From Desulfobulbus elongatus DSM 2908 (lineage in GTDB: Bacteria > Desulfobacterota > Desulfobulbia > Desulfobulbales > Desulfobulbaceae): a DNA stretch of 64,000 bases. Position 1 is the stretch's first letter, and each line of letters opens with the position of its first letter. The notes beneath the pieces are model-generated. The model was not told the origin of the DNA. It saw only the letters and a list, made by a program, of their open reading frames with translations, and ran no database searches. The stretch spans positions 56,636-120,635 of the forward strand of contig NZ_JHZB01000009.1 of assembly GCF_000621145.1 (NCBI RefSeq). Direction: 5' to 3'. Below are positions 8,860 to 16,485 of this stretch, piece after piece. A program made the position numbers and the translations under genes.

Positions 8860-9783
8860 TTATTCCACCGGCAGGACGATATCGTCGCCGCCGCCTTGTT
8901 CATACCTGCCGTTCGGGCCCATGCTGACCAGACTCCAGCGGCCGTCGACCTGCAGAAACAGATAAGGGCTCCCCCACTGGTTGAGTGCATTGCGGTTGGG
9001 CCGCGGCAAACTTGACCAATCGAGCAGGGTATTTCCGACCGTCACTCCGCCGCCGGCGACGGGCCGGCGAAGAAAGGGGTCGGCCAGGCCGTTGACGTCG
9101 GGAATGGATACGCCCGCGGTCGGGCTGCCGTCCGCTTCGTTCTGACCGGGGTTAATGTCATCGCCAATGTCGACGCAACCGTCGCGGAACCCACTGAGAT
9201 AGGGGCCGCGCCAGCCCCGGCCGGTTTCGGCGTTCCACTGCTCCAGGCCCTGGACATGGTTGCTGAGCAACGGCCCGACCAGCAACTGGTAGAAGTTGGC
9301 CGGAGAATTGAACCAGCGAGCGCGCTCTGCCGCCGTAGTGCCACTGTGGGCGACGGTTTGCAGGTCGGCATCGGTGACAATATTGAGAGTGCCCACAGCA
9401 CCAAGCGCAAAGGGACCTTGCCTGGGGAAATAGCCGGTATCCTGCCGGAACTGGCGCAAAGCCTTGACGATTTCCTGCATCTCGGCCCGGACCAGACTCT
9501 CCTCGGCACGCTCGTTCGCGCCCCGGAAGGTTCCGGTGGCGATGAAGGCCATGGCCGCCAGGATGGCGAGCACCACCAGCAGCTCGAGCAGGGTGAAGCC
9601 CTGCCGGCAGACCGCAGGACAAGGGCGGATGCCCTTACCGCGCCCGCCGTCGCCACGTGACCATGGCGGGCATGCGGCTCTTTTTCCGCCCCGGCCTGCG
9701 GAACTGCGCAACTGTTGTGCACCGGTTCCTTGCACGTCATCCTGCCCGGGCAATCTGCCCATCGTTCGGGAGTACAAGCACAT
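8860..9783 (-). CDS. Prepilin-like protein with long leader
   Basis: A 307-residue protein with prepilin site QG|FTLLELLVVLAILAAMAFIATGTF, then an N-terminal helix (AEESLVRAEMQEIVKALRQFRQDTGYFP) and a globular region containing WRGPYLSGF and a C-terminal YLFLQVDGRWSLVSMGPNGRYE, both reminiscent of GspG-type major pseudopilins. The leader before the cleavage site is about 62 residues from the ATG at 9783 (55 from 9762) and rich in Gly/Arg. That is much longer than usual, and no in-frame ATG or GTG closer to the cleavage site was found. The gene follows the lipoprotein gene by 14 bases. Confidence 0.8.
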   Translation of the reverse strand: MCLYSRTMGRLPGQDDVQGTGAQQLRSSAGRGGKRAACPPWSRGDGGRGKGIRPCPAVCRQGFTLLELLVVLAILAAMAFIATGTFRGANERAEESLVRAEMQEIVKALRQFRQDTGYFPRQGPFALGAVGTLNIVTDADLQTVAHSGTTAAERARWFNSPANFYQLLVGPLLSNHVQGLEQWNAETGRGWRGPYLSGFRDGCVDIGDDINPGQNEADGSPTAGVSIPDVNGLADPFLRRPVAGGGVTVGNTLLDWSSLPRPNRNALNQWGSPYLFLQVDGRWSLVSMGPNGRYEQGGGDDIVLPVE

Positions 9784-9796
9784 CCGCCGTTCAGCG

Positions 9797-10111
9797 CTAC
9801 TTCTGCTCAGCCTTGACGCATTCCTTCCTGGCCTCGATCAGCGGTTTCCTGAATTCCGCCGAATACTTGCGCCTGGCCTTGTTAGATGCTTCATTTTCCG
9901 GAAGCCCGGCGTTCATCAACTCGGCCATGTAGTTGTACGGCTCGCCATCGACCGTCTTGCCGGCGGTCTCGGCATAGCAGGTCGCCTGGTCGGCGGGCAT
10001 GCCCGATTTGATCAATCCCGATTTCATGGCCTCGACATCGGGCGACGGACCGCAGCCGGACAAGAGCACGGCGGTCAACAACAGCAGCGAATTTCGTTTC
10101 ATGGTGCGCAT
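9797..10111 (-). CDS. Small lipoprotein in pilus operon
   Basis: A 104-residue lipoprotein: MRTMKRNSLLLLTAVLLSGC has a clear lipobox (LLSGC), with lipidation expected on the Cys. The mature part has one further Cys pair (ATCYAETAG and RKECVKAEQK) and a repeated Gly-Met/Gly-Leu-Pro helix pattern (IKSGMPADQA, MNAGLPENEA). I chose ATG 10111 because GGAGGAAAGAAAG precedes it; ATG 10102 is possible. The function is unknown. Its place between two pilin genes suggests a pilotin-like or envelope accessory role, which is inference. Confidence 0.7.
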   Translation of the reverse strand: MRTMKRNSLLLLTAVLLSGCGPSPDVEAMKSGLIKSGMPADQATCYAETAGKTVDGEPYNYMAELMNAGLPENEASNKARRKYSAEFRKPLIEARKECVKAEQK

Positions 10112-10531
10112 CTTTCTTTCCTCCAAGGACCCTCTCCTTTGGCTGAAACGGTTGATAGGTGATCAGGGGGGGGCCGTTAACGGCCGACACACGACAGCCC
10201 CGTGGTGTTCGCCGCCACGGGGCTGCGGTGCCTGTTCCTCGGCGGCGGCGCGTGCTCCGGCCGCCGATGGAGCTCCGCGGCCACACGAGGTGGCCGCCGG
10301 CTCCGGGTTGGTTTGTTCGGGCCTCCCCCTGCGGAGGGCAGGGGCAGCCGTGGCGGACGCGGGGGGGGGGAAAGTGCACCCGCCGCAGCCAGGATGCGGC
10401 CCTGAGATTGCAAGGTGTGCCGTAAACAGGGGCGAAGCGGCAGGGGCCTGACTCGACGGATCGTGCCGCCCCGCCCGCTGTTCCAGGTATTCCCGGCGGC
10501 CCTTGCCGCTGGGAAGGTTCAGGTCAGGCGA
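10112..10531 (-). other. GC-rich spacer with strong stem-loops between major pilin and lipoprotein
   Basis: This 420-base stretch has no convincing gene. It contains a perfect 14-base palindrome GGCCGTTAACGGCC (10172-10185) and a perfect 10-base-pair stem AGCCCCGTGG/CCACGGGGCT with a nine-base loop (10196-10224). No T-tract follows on the minus strand, so the stem looks more like an RNA stabiliser or attenuator than a full terminator. It would let the upstream pilin be expressed above the rest of the operon. Confidence 0.55.
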
Positions 10532-11602
10532 TTAGATAGTGCTGCGGGTGCCGTCCCACTCGCCCAGTTCCTCTTCCTTGGTGTCGCCGGCGCCGTCGAC
10601 CACGCCCAAGAAGGTAATCATGTCAACCGCCTCGATGGTACCGGATGAATAGGCACCAGCATCTCCGGAGATGGCAGTGGCCACCTGAAACAAGCCGATG
10701 AACCGGTTGTACTGGTCGGGATTGACGTGGCGGTACACCGGCACCGAGGTCATGGCGCCCAGCTTCTGGACATTGAACAGGTCGGAGGCAGGACCGAAGC
10801 CCACCGCCATCATGATCGGCGCGGGCACGCCAGCGGTCGCAGTGCGGGCGGTGCCCTGCAGGGCAGCTGCGGCAATGGCAGCGGGAGCAGTGTCAATATC
10901 GGGAGCGGTCACCTGGAAGGAACCGTAGTCGCCGGGTCCGAGGATGCGTTCGGCGGTGCCGGTCCACAGGGCCACCGGCACAGTTGCAGTGGAGTCCATG
11001 GCAACGCTCTCGCCACAACCATTGCCCTCCGGGCCGTTGAAGATGTTGCCGGCCACCACCGCGTTGCTGCGGCTGTTGATGACATTCTGCAAATTACCAT
11101 TGGCAACGGCGCAGGAGGTTACATCGTCCGGCAGCTCGTTGGTGGCAGCATCGGCGTTGATGTAGCGCAGGTGAGTCATGCCGATCTCCTCCATGCGATC
11201 ATACGAATCCGCGGGCAGGATAAAGGCGCCGATATCGCCGGTCGTGGTACCATCGTTTTCGATTCCCAGTATCTCGCCATTCCCGTTCGGCAGCAGGGCA
11301 AAGTCGGTGCCAGAATGCGACAGCAGCGAATCCAGGTTGTTGGGCAGGACGTTTTTCTGCAGTACGCGGAAGGTACCCACGCCCTTGTTCAACTCGTCCA
11401 TCATGGCCACGTGGGCGGCGGCGGCGGCGCGGGCGTCGGTGTCCTGCAGGGCGATGGTGGCGGTACCGGCGATGGCGGCCAGGATGGCCACGACCACCAG
11501 CAGCTCGAGCAGGGTGAAGCCGTCGTTGTTGCGTTTCTTGCTCTCCAGCATTTGTTTTCTGGTCTCGAGCAGGGTTTTCATTTTCTGTGCGAAAGCCTTC
11601 AT
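10532..11602 (-). CDS. Large type IV pilin (probable major subunit)
   Basis: A 356-residue protein starting at ATG 11602, preceded by AGGAGG. A 28-residue Lys-rich leader ends in NNDG|FTLLELLVVVAILAAIAGTATIAL with Glu at mature position 5, the prepilin peptidase and N-methylation signature. Downstream is an Ala/Gly/Thr-rich globular region with Cys at two central positions (TSCAVANG, GNGCGESVA). It is first among the pilin genes, has the best ribosome site and precedes a stable stem-loop, all consistent with the major subunit. Most major pilins are 140-180 residues, so the size is unusual. Confidence 0.82.
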   Translation of the reverse strand: MKAFAQKMKTLLETRKQMLESKKRNNDGFTLLELLVVVAILAAIAGTATIALQDTDARAAAAAHVAMMDELNKGVGTFRVLQKNVLPNNLDSLLSHSGTDFALLPNGNGEILGIENDGTTTGDIGAFILPADSYDRMEEIGMTHLRYINADAATNELPDDVTSCAVANGNLQNVINSRSNAVVAGNIFNGPEGNGCGESVAMDSTATVPVALWTGTAERILGPGDYGSFQVTAPDIDTAPAAIAAAALQGTARTATAGVPAPIMMAVGFGPASDLFNVQKLGAMTSVPVYRHVNPDQYNRFIGLFQVATAISGDAGAYSSGTIEAVDMITFLGVVDGAGDTKEEELGEWDGTRSTI

Positions 11603-11783
11603 TCCTAGTTTCCTCCTAAAGGATGGTGTTGTTCGACTTCGCTCCACCCCGAGGAGCCGACAGCCATGGGTTGCACTGCAGATATGTTGCCTACATTTGG
11701 TCGCTGCGGCATCGAACGTCCCTCACGTTTGCGACGCCTTTCGCTTGCCGGCATGGCCGCACGCCATCGCCGTGGTTCACACT

Positions 11784-12032
11784 TCACGCCGCCGAGGCGT
11801 CGCGCCCCACCTCAATCCTGGGGTCGCGCTTCGACGGCGGTTCATGGTCGCTCTTGTTGATGAAATCCACCACGAACCGGTACTGCTTGCCGCAGTGGAT
11901 GATCACCTCCTTCTGCCCCCGACGGAGAATCCGCATCTCCAGGCGGATATCGCCATAGCCGTCGTGGGCAAACACCTCGTGATACAAAGCCTCGAACTGT
12001 TTCAGCACGTCTTGGTTGGTTGCCGTTTCCAT
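11784..12032 (-). CDS. Conserved-looking small protein, first gene of pilus operon
   Basis: An 82-residue soluble protein (METATNQDVLKQFEALYHEV..., ending RDASAA) starting at ATG 12032 with AGGTGG upstream. It contains a mixed strand pattern (DIRLEMRILRRGQKEVIIHCGKQYRFVVDF) and one Cys. No family was recognised. It is the first gene after the CRP-type/iron-box promoter module, and about 180 bases of non-coding DNA (11603-11783) separate it from the major pilin gene. It could be a regulator or adaptor of the pilus. Confidence 0.6.
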   Translation of the reverse strand: METATNQDVLKQFEALYHEVFAHDGYGDIRLEMRILRRGQKEVIIHCGKQYRFVVDFINKSDHEPPSKRDPRIEVGRDASAA

Positions 12033-12135
12033 TCTCGTTCCACCTGGCCGGCGCGGCTCACCCCGGCCATCGACCATTTTTCCGGAAATCCTTCCGCCCA
12101 TGGCTGGTCCAGGCTACCATGGGCTCCCCAATCAT

Positions 12136-12251
12136 GATTAGCAACTCCGATTAGTATTAGCCGTGTCTAATTGCGGAGCCACTATACCATGCTCTCAAAA
12201 AATTGCTGTGACCTAGATCACAGTTTGCAAAAAAAAATGAAAAAAATGACA
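12136..12251 (-). promoter_or_regulatory. Promoter module copy A: CRP-type site, -10 and TTAG-N6-CTAA operator
   Basis: Read on the minus strand, TGTGATCTAGGTCACA (12207-12222, extended to CTGTGA/TCACAG) is followed by -10 TATAGT (12186-12181), placing the palindrome centre about 40 bases upstream of a start near 12174. This is the class II activator geometry. TTAGCCGTGTCTAA (12157-12170) covers roughly +4 to +17, a repressor position. It points at the pilus operon whose first ATG is 12032. The start site is predicted by spacing only. Confidence 0.75.
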
Positions 12252-12462
12252 TTTTCCGATCATCCGCCCGCGCCATGAGCAATTTTTCAATGGAAAAATA
12301 ACATGTTCCCATGGAACAACCAATTGTTCCCATGCGGACAACCAGCCGTTGCTCCCACTGTTTTCGCCCATGGCTCCATACGGAAAAACCGCACGATCCG
12401 CCAAACTCTTCCCGCCCCACCCGCCGATCGGCGGGGGACGGCATCCGATCCGGCGAATGATC

Positions 12463-12579
12463 GATTAGCGTCACCGATTAGTATTAGCCATAGCTAACAA
12501 TGGAGCCACTCTACCACATCCGCAGAAAATTGCTGTGACCTAGATCACAGTTTGTGAAAAAAAATGAAAAAAATGACAG
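12463..12579 (-). promoter_or_regulatory. Promoter module copy B (direct duplicate of copy A)
   Basis: A second copy lies about 327 bases from the first. CRP-type palindrome TGTGACCTAGATCACA is at 12535-12550, -10 TAGAGT (minus strand) at 12514-12509, and operator TTAGCCATAGCTAA at 12486-12499. The A-rich flank (AAAAATGAAAAAAATGACA) and the GATTAGTATTAGCC prefix are also conserved. The spacer between copies (12252-12462) holds the palindrome TGTTCCCATGGAACA (12304-12318) and a related imperfect one beside it (TTGTTCC..GGACAA), but no gene. Confidence 0.75.
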
Positions 12580-12770
12580 CGCGCGGCAATCGCCGGTTCT
12601 ATAGAATTATTATGTATAAAAACACTCTATTACCATGGAAACCTGCTGCGATTGCCCCCGATGGTTTTCTGTGTTCCTGAGCGGCGCGGAACAACCAAAC
12701 CATGCAAATCTCCCCTGTTCCTCCCAATGATTGTCGAGGAATAGCAACCGATTCGGTTCGTTTTTAGAAT

Positions 12771-12799
12771 TTGACAATATTTTGCGGTAACCCTAAGAT
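12771..12799 (+). promoter_or_regulatory. Sigma-70-type promoter of the CRP-family gene
   Basis: TTGACA (12771-12776), a 17-base spacer, then TAAGAT (12794-12799). A start near 12806 leaves a leader of about 78 bases to the ATG at 12884. Confidence 0.65.
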
Positions 12800-12883
12800 A
12801 CGGAACCGTAATATCCGGCGTCTCCTGACAGGAACAGTCGCCCCGCATCGCCGTCATTTTTTTAAACAGCTTATCGGATTGCC

Positions 12884-13639
12884 ATGAAAGACCTTGCCCT
12901 GCTCAGCGAGCTGCCTGCCGACATCCGGCCGGCCACAACCCATGACCGCCGGGTGGTGCTGCATTCCCCGCTTCTGCAGAATCTGCCTTCTGAAATCCAG
13001 AACCTGCTGCTGCGCATCGGCGCGACCCGATCCTTGCGCAGGGGCGAGCATTTGTTTGGGGAAGGCCAGGAACTCGCTGCCTTCTATTATGTGCTGGCCG
13101 GCAGGCTGAAGGAGTACTATCCGGCCGGCGCCGACGATCAATGCCTGCGGCGGGTCGTCCTGCCCGGCCAGTACATTTCCCTGCACCTGATGCTGACCGA
13201 AGCGCCTGTGCACACCTATTCGACCCAGGCAATCGGGGCGGCCCGGTGCTTCACCTGGCATTTCGACGAATTCCGCGACATCATGCGGCGGGAGCCCCTC
13301 GTCGCCCTGCAGGTGAGCAGGGTCCTGGCCGAGCACGTCGAACAGTTCTGCCGGCACGCCTGCCTGTGCCGCAAAAGCCGGGCCCTGGCCAAGGTGGCCG
13401 GATACCTGCTCAGCAAATACCGGCATCTGTCCCTGAACCCGGAGGACATGGTAAAGGGTCAGAAAGTGCAAACGGATCTGCGGCCCTTCGATCTTGCCGC
13501 CGCCGAGATATGCACGGCGCGGGAAACCTTCTCCAGGGCGCTCTCCTGCCTGCAGGAGCGGAGGCTTATCCGGGTCGAGAACGGCGTGGTGGATATTCTC
13601 GATGTCGAGGGGCTGAAAAAAATCAGTATCACCGGGTAG
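12884..13639 (+). CDS. CRP/FNR-family transcription regulator
   Basis: A 251-residue regulator. Residues ~25-135 form a cyclic-nucleotide-binding-type beta-roll (SLRRGEHLFGEGQELAAFYYVLAGRLKEYYP...VLPGQYISL). A dimerisation helix spans ~137-170, and the C-terminal winged helix includes TARETFSRALSCLQERRLI. The recognition helix carries Arg213-Glu214-Thr-x-x-Arg218, matching E. coli CRP R180, E181 and R185, which read TGTGA. It therefore suits the TGTGA-N6-TCACA sites nearby. The FNR N-terminal Cys cluster is absent, but Cys156, Cys160 and Cys162 sit in the dimerisation helix. The effector is unknown; HcpR-like or other sulfate-reducer CRP paralogues are possible. Confidence 0.88.
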   Translation: MKDLALLSELPADIRPATTHDRRVVLHSPLLQNLPSEIQNLLLRIGATRSLRRGEHLFGEGQELAAFYYVLAGRLKEYYPAGADDQCLRRVVLPGQYISLHLMLTEAPVHTYSTQAIGAARCFTWHFDEFRDIMRREPLVALQVSRVLAEHVEQFCRHACLCRKSRALAKVAGYLLSKYRHLSLNPEDMVKGQKVQTDLRPFDLAAAEICTARETFSRALSCLQERRLIRVENGVVDILDVEGLKKISITG

Positions 13640-13653
13640 TTGCGCCGTTGGGC

Positions 13654-13874
13654 GGCGCCGTTCGTCGGCGCCGAGGCAGGTTGATGCAAGGTTGGCGCCG
13701 AGCGCAACGAAGCTCAACGTCCCACGGGGAGGTCGATTTGAGAGCCGTCCGTTGGATTGCGCCGGGGGGGAGTTGTCCGTAGGTTGGTGCTGAGCGCAGC
13801 GAAGCCCAACATTCAGCCCTCCGTTGGATGCAGCCGCCCGTTGGGCTTCCTTCGTCAGCCCAACCTACCCGGCT
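13654..13874. repeat. Dispersed GTTGGGCTTC...AGCCCAACCTAC-type repeats
   Basis: After the regulator gene comes a GGCGCCG/CGGCGCC hairpin (13654-13672), then repeated fragments of a GTTGG..AGCGAAGCCCAAC motif. The clearest unit is 13840-13874, beginning GTTGGGCTTCCTTCG and ending CCTACCCGGCT. This style of short inverted repeat is common as a dispersed element in environmental proteobacterial genomes. An inverted copy lies at 14790-14820. Confidence 0.65.
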
Positions 13875-14206
13875 GTCATATAAGGGAAAAGGTCATTTCG
13901 CCCGGAGGAAGAAATCCCATCGTCATTTTCTGGCGGTTTTCCCCGATCTGCCCGGTTGCATGGCCGACGGCGAGACGGTGGAGGATGCGCTGCGCGCCAC
14001 CTACGATGTCGCCCGTTTCTGGACCGAGACGGCCAGGGAATTCGACGATCCGATTCCAGAGCCGGACACCGGCGGTATCTCCGGCACGTTTGTCGCCAGG
14101 GTGCCCAAGAGCCTGCACGCCCGCCCGGCGGCCCTGGCCCGTCGGGAAGGCTCAGCATGAACACCCTGGTGGTTTCCCTCCTGTCTCAGGCAATGGAGCA
14201 TGAACA
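13875..14206 (+). pseudogene. HicB-family antitoxin remnant, frameshifted
   Basis: One frame reads HFLAVFPDLPGCMADGETVEDAL and then GTFVARVPKSLHARPAALARREG, the HicB fold and the linker to its ribbon-helix-helix part. It stops at 14158. The expected continuation MNTLVVSLLSQAMEHEH is present in a different frame from 14157, so a small indel near 14150 breaks the gene. The N-terminus is also replaced by repeat sequence. No HicA toxin gene is visible beside it. An open frame starts inside the upstream repeat at 13828, but that start is unlikely to be original. The stretch 14207-14362 shows nothing further. Confidence 0.75.
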
Positions 14207-14362
14207 CCGCGCGTTTTCGTGGCATTGTCAAAAACCGCTTGACCGCCAAGACGGTATCCGCGGCCCGATCCGCCGGAGAAGCGCAAGGCAGCCCCGGAGG
14301 GCGTAGGCCGGGTTGAGCGGTAAATGTTGGGTGTTGGGCTTTATTGATGCAATCAGCAAAGA

Positions 14363-14641
14363 TCAGGCCTTCGAAACCAAGACAAGACGAAATTGCCCGA
14401 AGTCTTTGCCAAGAATCATCTTCATGGGAATGACTGAAAACGCCAATCCAAAAAGAGCTCCGAGAGGTGCAGTCACGATTTGGCTTGTCGTAGGCGCGAT
14501 ACCCATGGCACCCATGATGAAGCCGAGAATGAATCCGATGATCCATCCGGTTATCGCGGCAAGGATGACCGCGATGAGGTTGCGCCAAAGATATGCCCAC
14601 CAGACTCTGATAATTCTGCCCCAGGTAATTTCGACTTCCAT
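14363..14641 (-). CDS. Small membrane protein, CRP-site controlled
   Basis: A 92-residue protein (MEVEITWGRIIRVWWAYLW...) from ATG 14641, preceded by GGGAGG. It has two hydrophobic segments: LIAVILAAITGWIIGFILGFIMGAMGI with glycine-zipper spacing, and APLGALFGLAFSVIPMKMIL. No family was recognised. A TGTGA-N6-TCACA site lies about 120 bases upstream, suggesting membership of the same regulon as the pilus and imelysin operons. Confidence 0.7.
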   Translation of the reverse strand: MEVEITWGRIIRVWWAYLWRNLIAVILAAITGWIIGFILGFIMGAMGIAPTTSQIVTAPLGALFGLAFSVIPMKMILGKDFGQFRLVLVSKA

Positions 14642-14762
14642 GGTTTTTCCTCCCTTTACGGTCAATGACAAGAACTGCGAAATGAAACAGCCTCTTTCCG
14701 GGTTCAAACATCCACGGGAATGAACGTGAGAAGCGTACAATCTCCCTCAAAAAGTGCAAAAC

Positions 14763-14778
14763 TGTGATCCGGGTCACA
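14763..14778 (-). promoter_or_regulatory. CRP-type palindrome upstream of small membrane protein gene
   Basis: TGTGATCCGGGTCACA, with perfect TGTGA/TCACA half-sites. With the spacing of the other sites, a start near 14730 on the minus strand would have ATTGTA around 14741-14736 as a weak -10, about 90 bases before the ATG at 14641. Confidence 0.6.
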
Positions 14779-14789
14779 GCGGTTTTTTT

Positions 14790-14884
14790 AGCCGGGTTGG
14801 GCTGACGAAGGCAACCCAACAAACGGCGCAATCCCCCCTCTTGAACGTTGGGCTTCGCTGCGCTCAACTCCAACCTACCCGGCT
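14790..14884. repeat. Inverted and direct copies of the GTTGGGCTTC repeat
   Basis: 14790-14820 is the reverse complement of the 13840-13874 unit with a small deletion. 14847-14884 (GTTGGGCTTCGCTGC...CCTACCCGGCT) is a direct copy. Together with 13654-13874 they bracket the HicB remnant and the small membrane protein gene. The remaining bases to 14960 show nothing I can support. Confidence 0.6.
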
Positions 14885-14960
14885 TTTCCGGTCCCGCGAC
14901 CTATACGGGCGCACCGATACCGCGCAGCAGGCGCAGCCCGGCCGACGGAGACGCGCCCCC

Positions 14961-16439
14961 TTAAATCGCCTTGAGGAACTCGATCAACGCGGCCCGATCC
15001 TCGGCGGGCAGCTTGCGGAAGGCCTCGCGGGAGTCCAGCCCCTCGCCGAAATGCCACAAAATCGCCTCCTCGAAGTCACGGGCGCGCAGATCGTGGAACA
15101 TGTCGGTGTGATCGACGGCGTTGTACATCAGGCCGCGCGACCAGAGCGGCGGCGTGCGGAAGAGCTTGCTGACGCCGTGGTTGATCTCGCCCATGTCGTG
15201 CATCAGCATGTCGGTGTACGGCCAGATCTTCTGTTTCGAAAAACCGGGCAGTTGCGGGTAGTCGCCGGTGACCCACGACGGTTTGTGGCAGTTGGCGCAG
15301 CCGGCGAGATGGAACAGTTCCCTGCCCCGCCTCACTTCCGCCTTGTCGAGACCGCGCGCCGCGGGTACGCCCAGTCCCCGGTGCCAGACGAGAAAGTCCT
15401 CGAATTCCTCCGTACTCATCTCCACGGGCTGATGCGCGGCCAACGGGGCGATGTCCAGGCCGAGTTCGGCCTGCTTGTCGATCCATTGCTGGCTGGCGAA
15501 CAGCTTGGGCCGGTCGGCGCGGTTGACGTTGGTGACGTTCCAGACACCGTTGCTGCCGGGGCCGTCGTCGATGGTGGCGCGGGTGCAGTGCCAGGTGAAT
15601 TTGCCCAGGCGCTTCGTGCCGTCCGGTCCCTCCACCCACTTGCCGGGCTGGCCCTTGACCGGGCCGGGCTGGTCCCGCTGCCGCTCGAACTCGGCGATGA
15701 TGTCCTCGTCGCGGAGGGCGTCGAGCAGGCCGGTGCCGAAGATGCCGATGGTCGCCTCCAGGCTGACCTTGTAGTCGGGCGGCAGGGGCAGCAGCGGCTC
15801 GACGATGTCGGCGGTGGGGTAGATCAGCGTGCCCTCGGTGGCCTTGCCCTTGTTGTAGGGCGTGCCGTCGGGATAGGTGTTGCCGTGCTCGTCGACGAAG
15901 GGATGCCAGGTGATGTCCACGCCCTTGGCCGTCGGCACGTACGGCGGCACGGCCATGGTCTGGAGCATGAAGACATAGCCGTCCACCAACTTGCCGTCGG
16001 GGGTGTGCACGAACACGGTGTAGCCGTTGCCGAACTGGGTCTTGAAGTTCTCCACCCGTCGGGCCCGGCCATAGTTGGGATGGCAGTTGCGGCACGAATT
16101 GTTGAGATAGACGGGCCCCAGGCCGCCGTACTGCGACTCCGGGTCGGTGACGTACAGGGCCTCGAACACGGCCTCGCCCCGATCGAATTTTTCCTGTAAC
16201 TCCGGATTGGCGCTGATCGCCGGCGCCGGCAGCTCCAAGGACCGGGAGGTGGTGCTGAAGACCGTGCCCCCCCGGCCGCCGGTGTAATATTCCTCGGCCA
16301 GTCCCTTCGGCACCGCGCCGATCTGGGCGTGGGCGTGCAGGTCCGCCTGCCAGCCGCCGGTCAGGCATTCGGCGGTCGCCAGCAGCGACAGCATCGCCCC
16401 GACCACGGTTCGTCGTTGCCATGTATGGAAAGGTTTCAT
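14961..16439 (-). CDS. DUF1111 family dihaem c-type cytochrome (COG3488)
   Basis: A 492-residue exported protein from ATG 16439, with an N-terminal hydrophobic signal (RRTVVGAMLSLLATAECLTGG). Two haem-binding CxxCH motifs are visible: CRNCH at residues 116-120 and CANCH in the C-terminal third. The spacing and the motifs GLGPVYLNNSCRNCH and LMHDMG fit the DUF1111 'dihaem oxidoreductase' family related to MauG/BCCP peroxidases. These genes often sit beside imelysin genes in iron-related loci, as here. The reaction is not established. It is the last gene of a three-gene operon, 46 bases after the imelysin-like gene. Confidence 0.88.
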   Translation of the reverse strand: MKPFHTWQRRTVVGAMLSLLATAECLTGGWQADLHAHAQIGAVPKGLAEEYYTGGRGGTVFSTTSRSLELPAPAISANPELQEKFDRGEAVFEALYVTDPESQYGGLGPVYLNNSCRNCHPNYGRARRVENFKTQFGNGYTVFVHTPDGKLVDGYVFMLQTMAVPPYVPTAKGVDITWHPFVDEHGNTYPDGTPYNKGKATEGTLIYPTADIVEPLLPLPPDYKVSLEATIGIFGTGLLDALRDEDIIAEFERQRDQPGPVKGQPGKWVEGPDGTKRLGKFTWHCTRATIDDGPGSNGVWNVTNVNRADRPKLFASQQWIDKQAELGLDIAPLAAHQPVEMSTEEFEDFLVWHRGLGVPAARGLDKAEVRRGRELFHLAGCANCHKPSWVTGDYPQLPGFSKQKIWPYTDMLMHDMGEINHGVSKLFRTPPLWSRGLMYNAVDHTDMFHDLRARDFEEAILWHFGEGLDSREAFRKLPAEDRAALIEFLKAI

Positions 16440-16485
16440 AGATTCTGTTCTCCTCTGTTCTTCCGGTTTGTCCGCAGGCAGCGCC

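Noticed and set aside
10196..10224. Strong stem as a rho-independent terminator
   Set aside because: The stem is perfect but no T-tract follows on the minus strand, so it was kept only as a stem-loop.
12157..12497. Short open frames in both strands across the promoter region
   Set aside because: They cross the duplicated promoter elements and have no ribosome sites or conserved features.
13828..14160. Intact HicB antitoxin gene
   Set aside because: The ribbon-helix-helix continuation is in another frame and the N-terminus is repeat-derived, so it is reported as a pseudogene.
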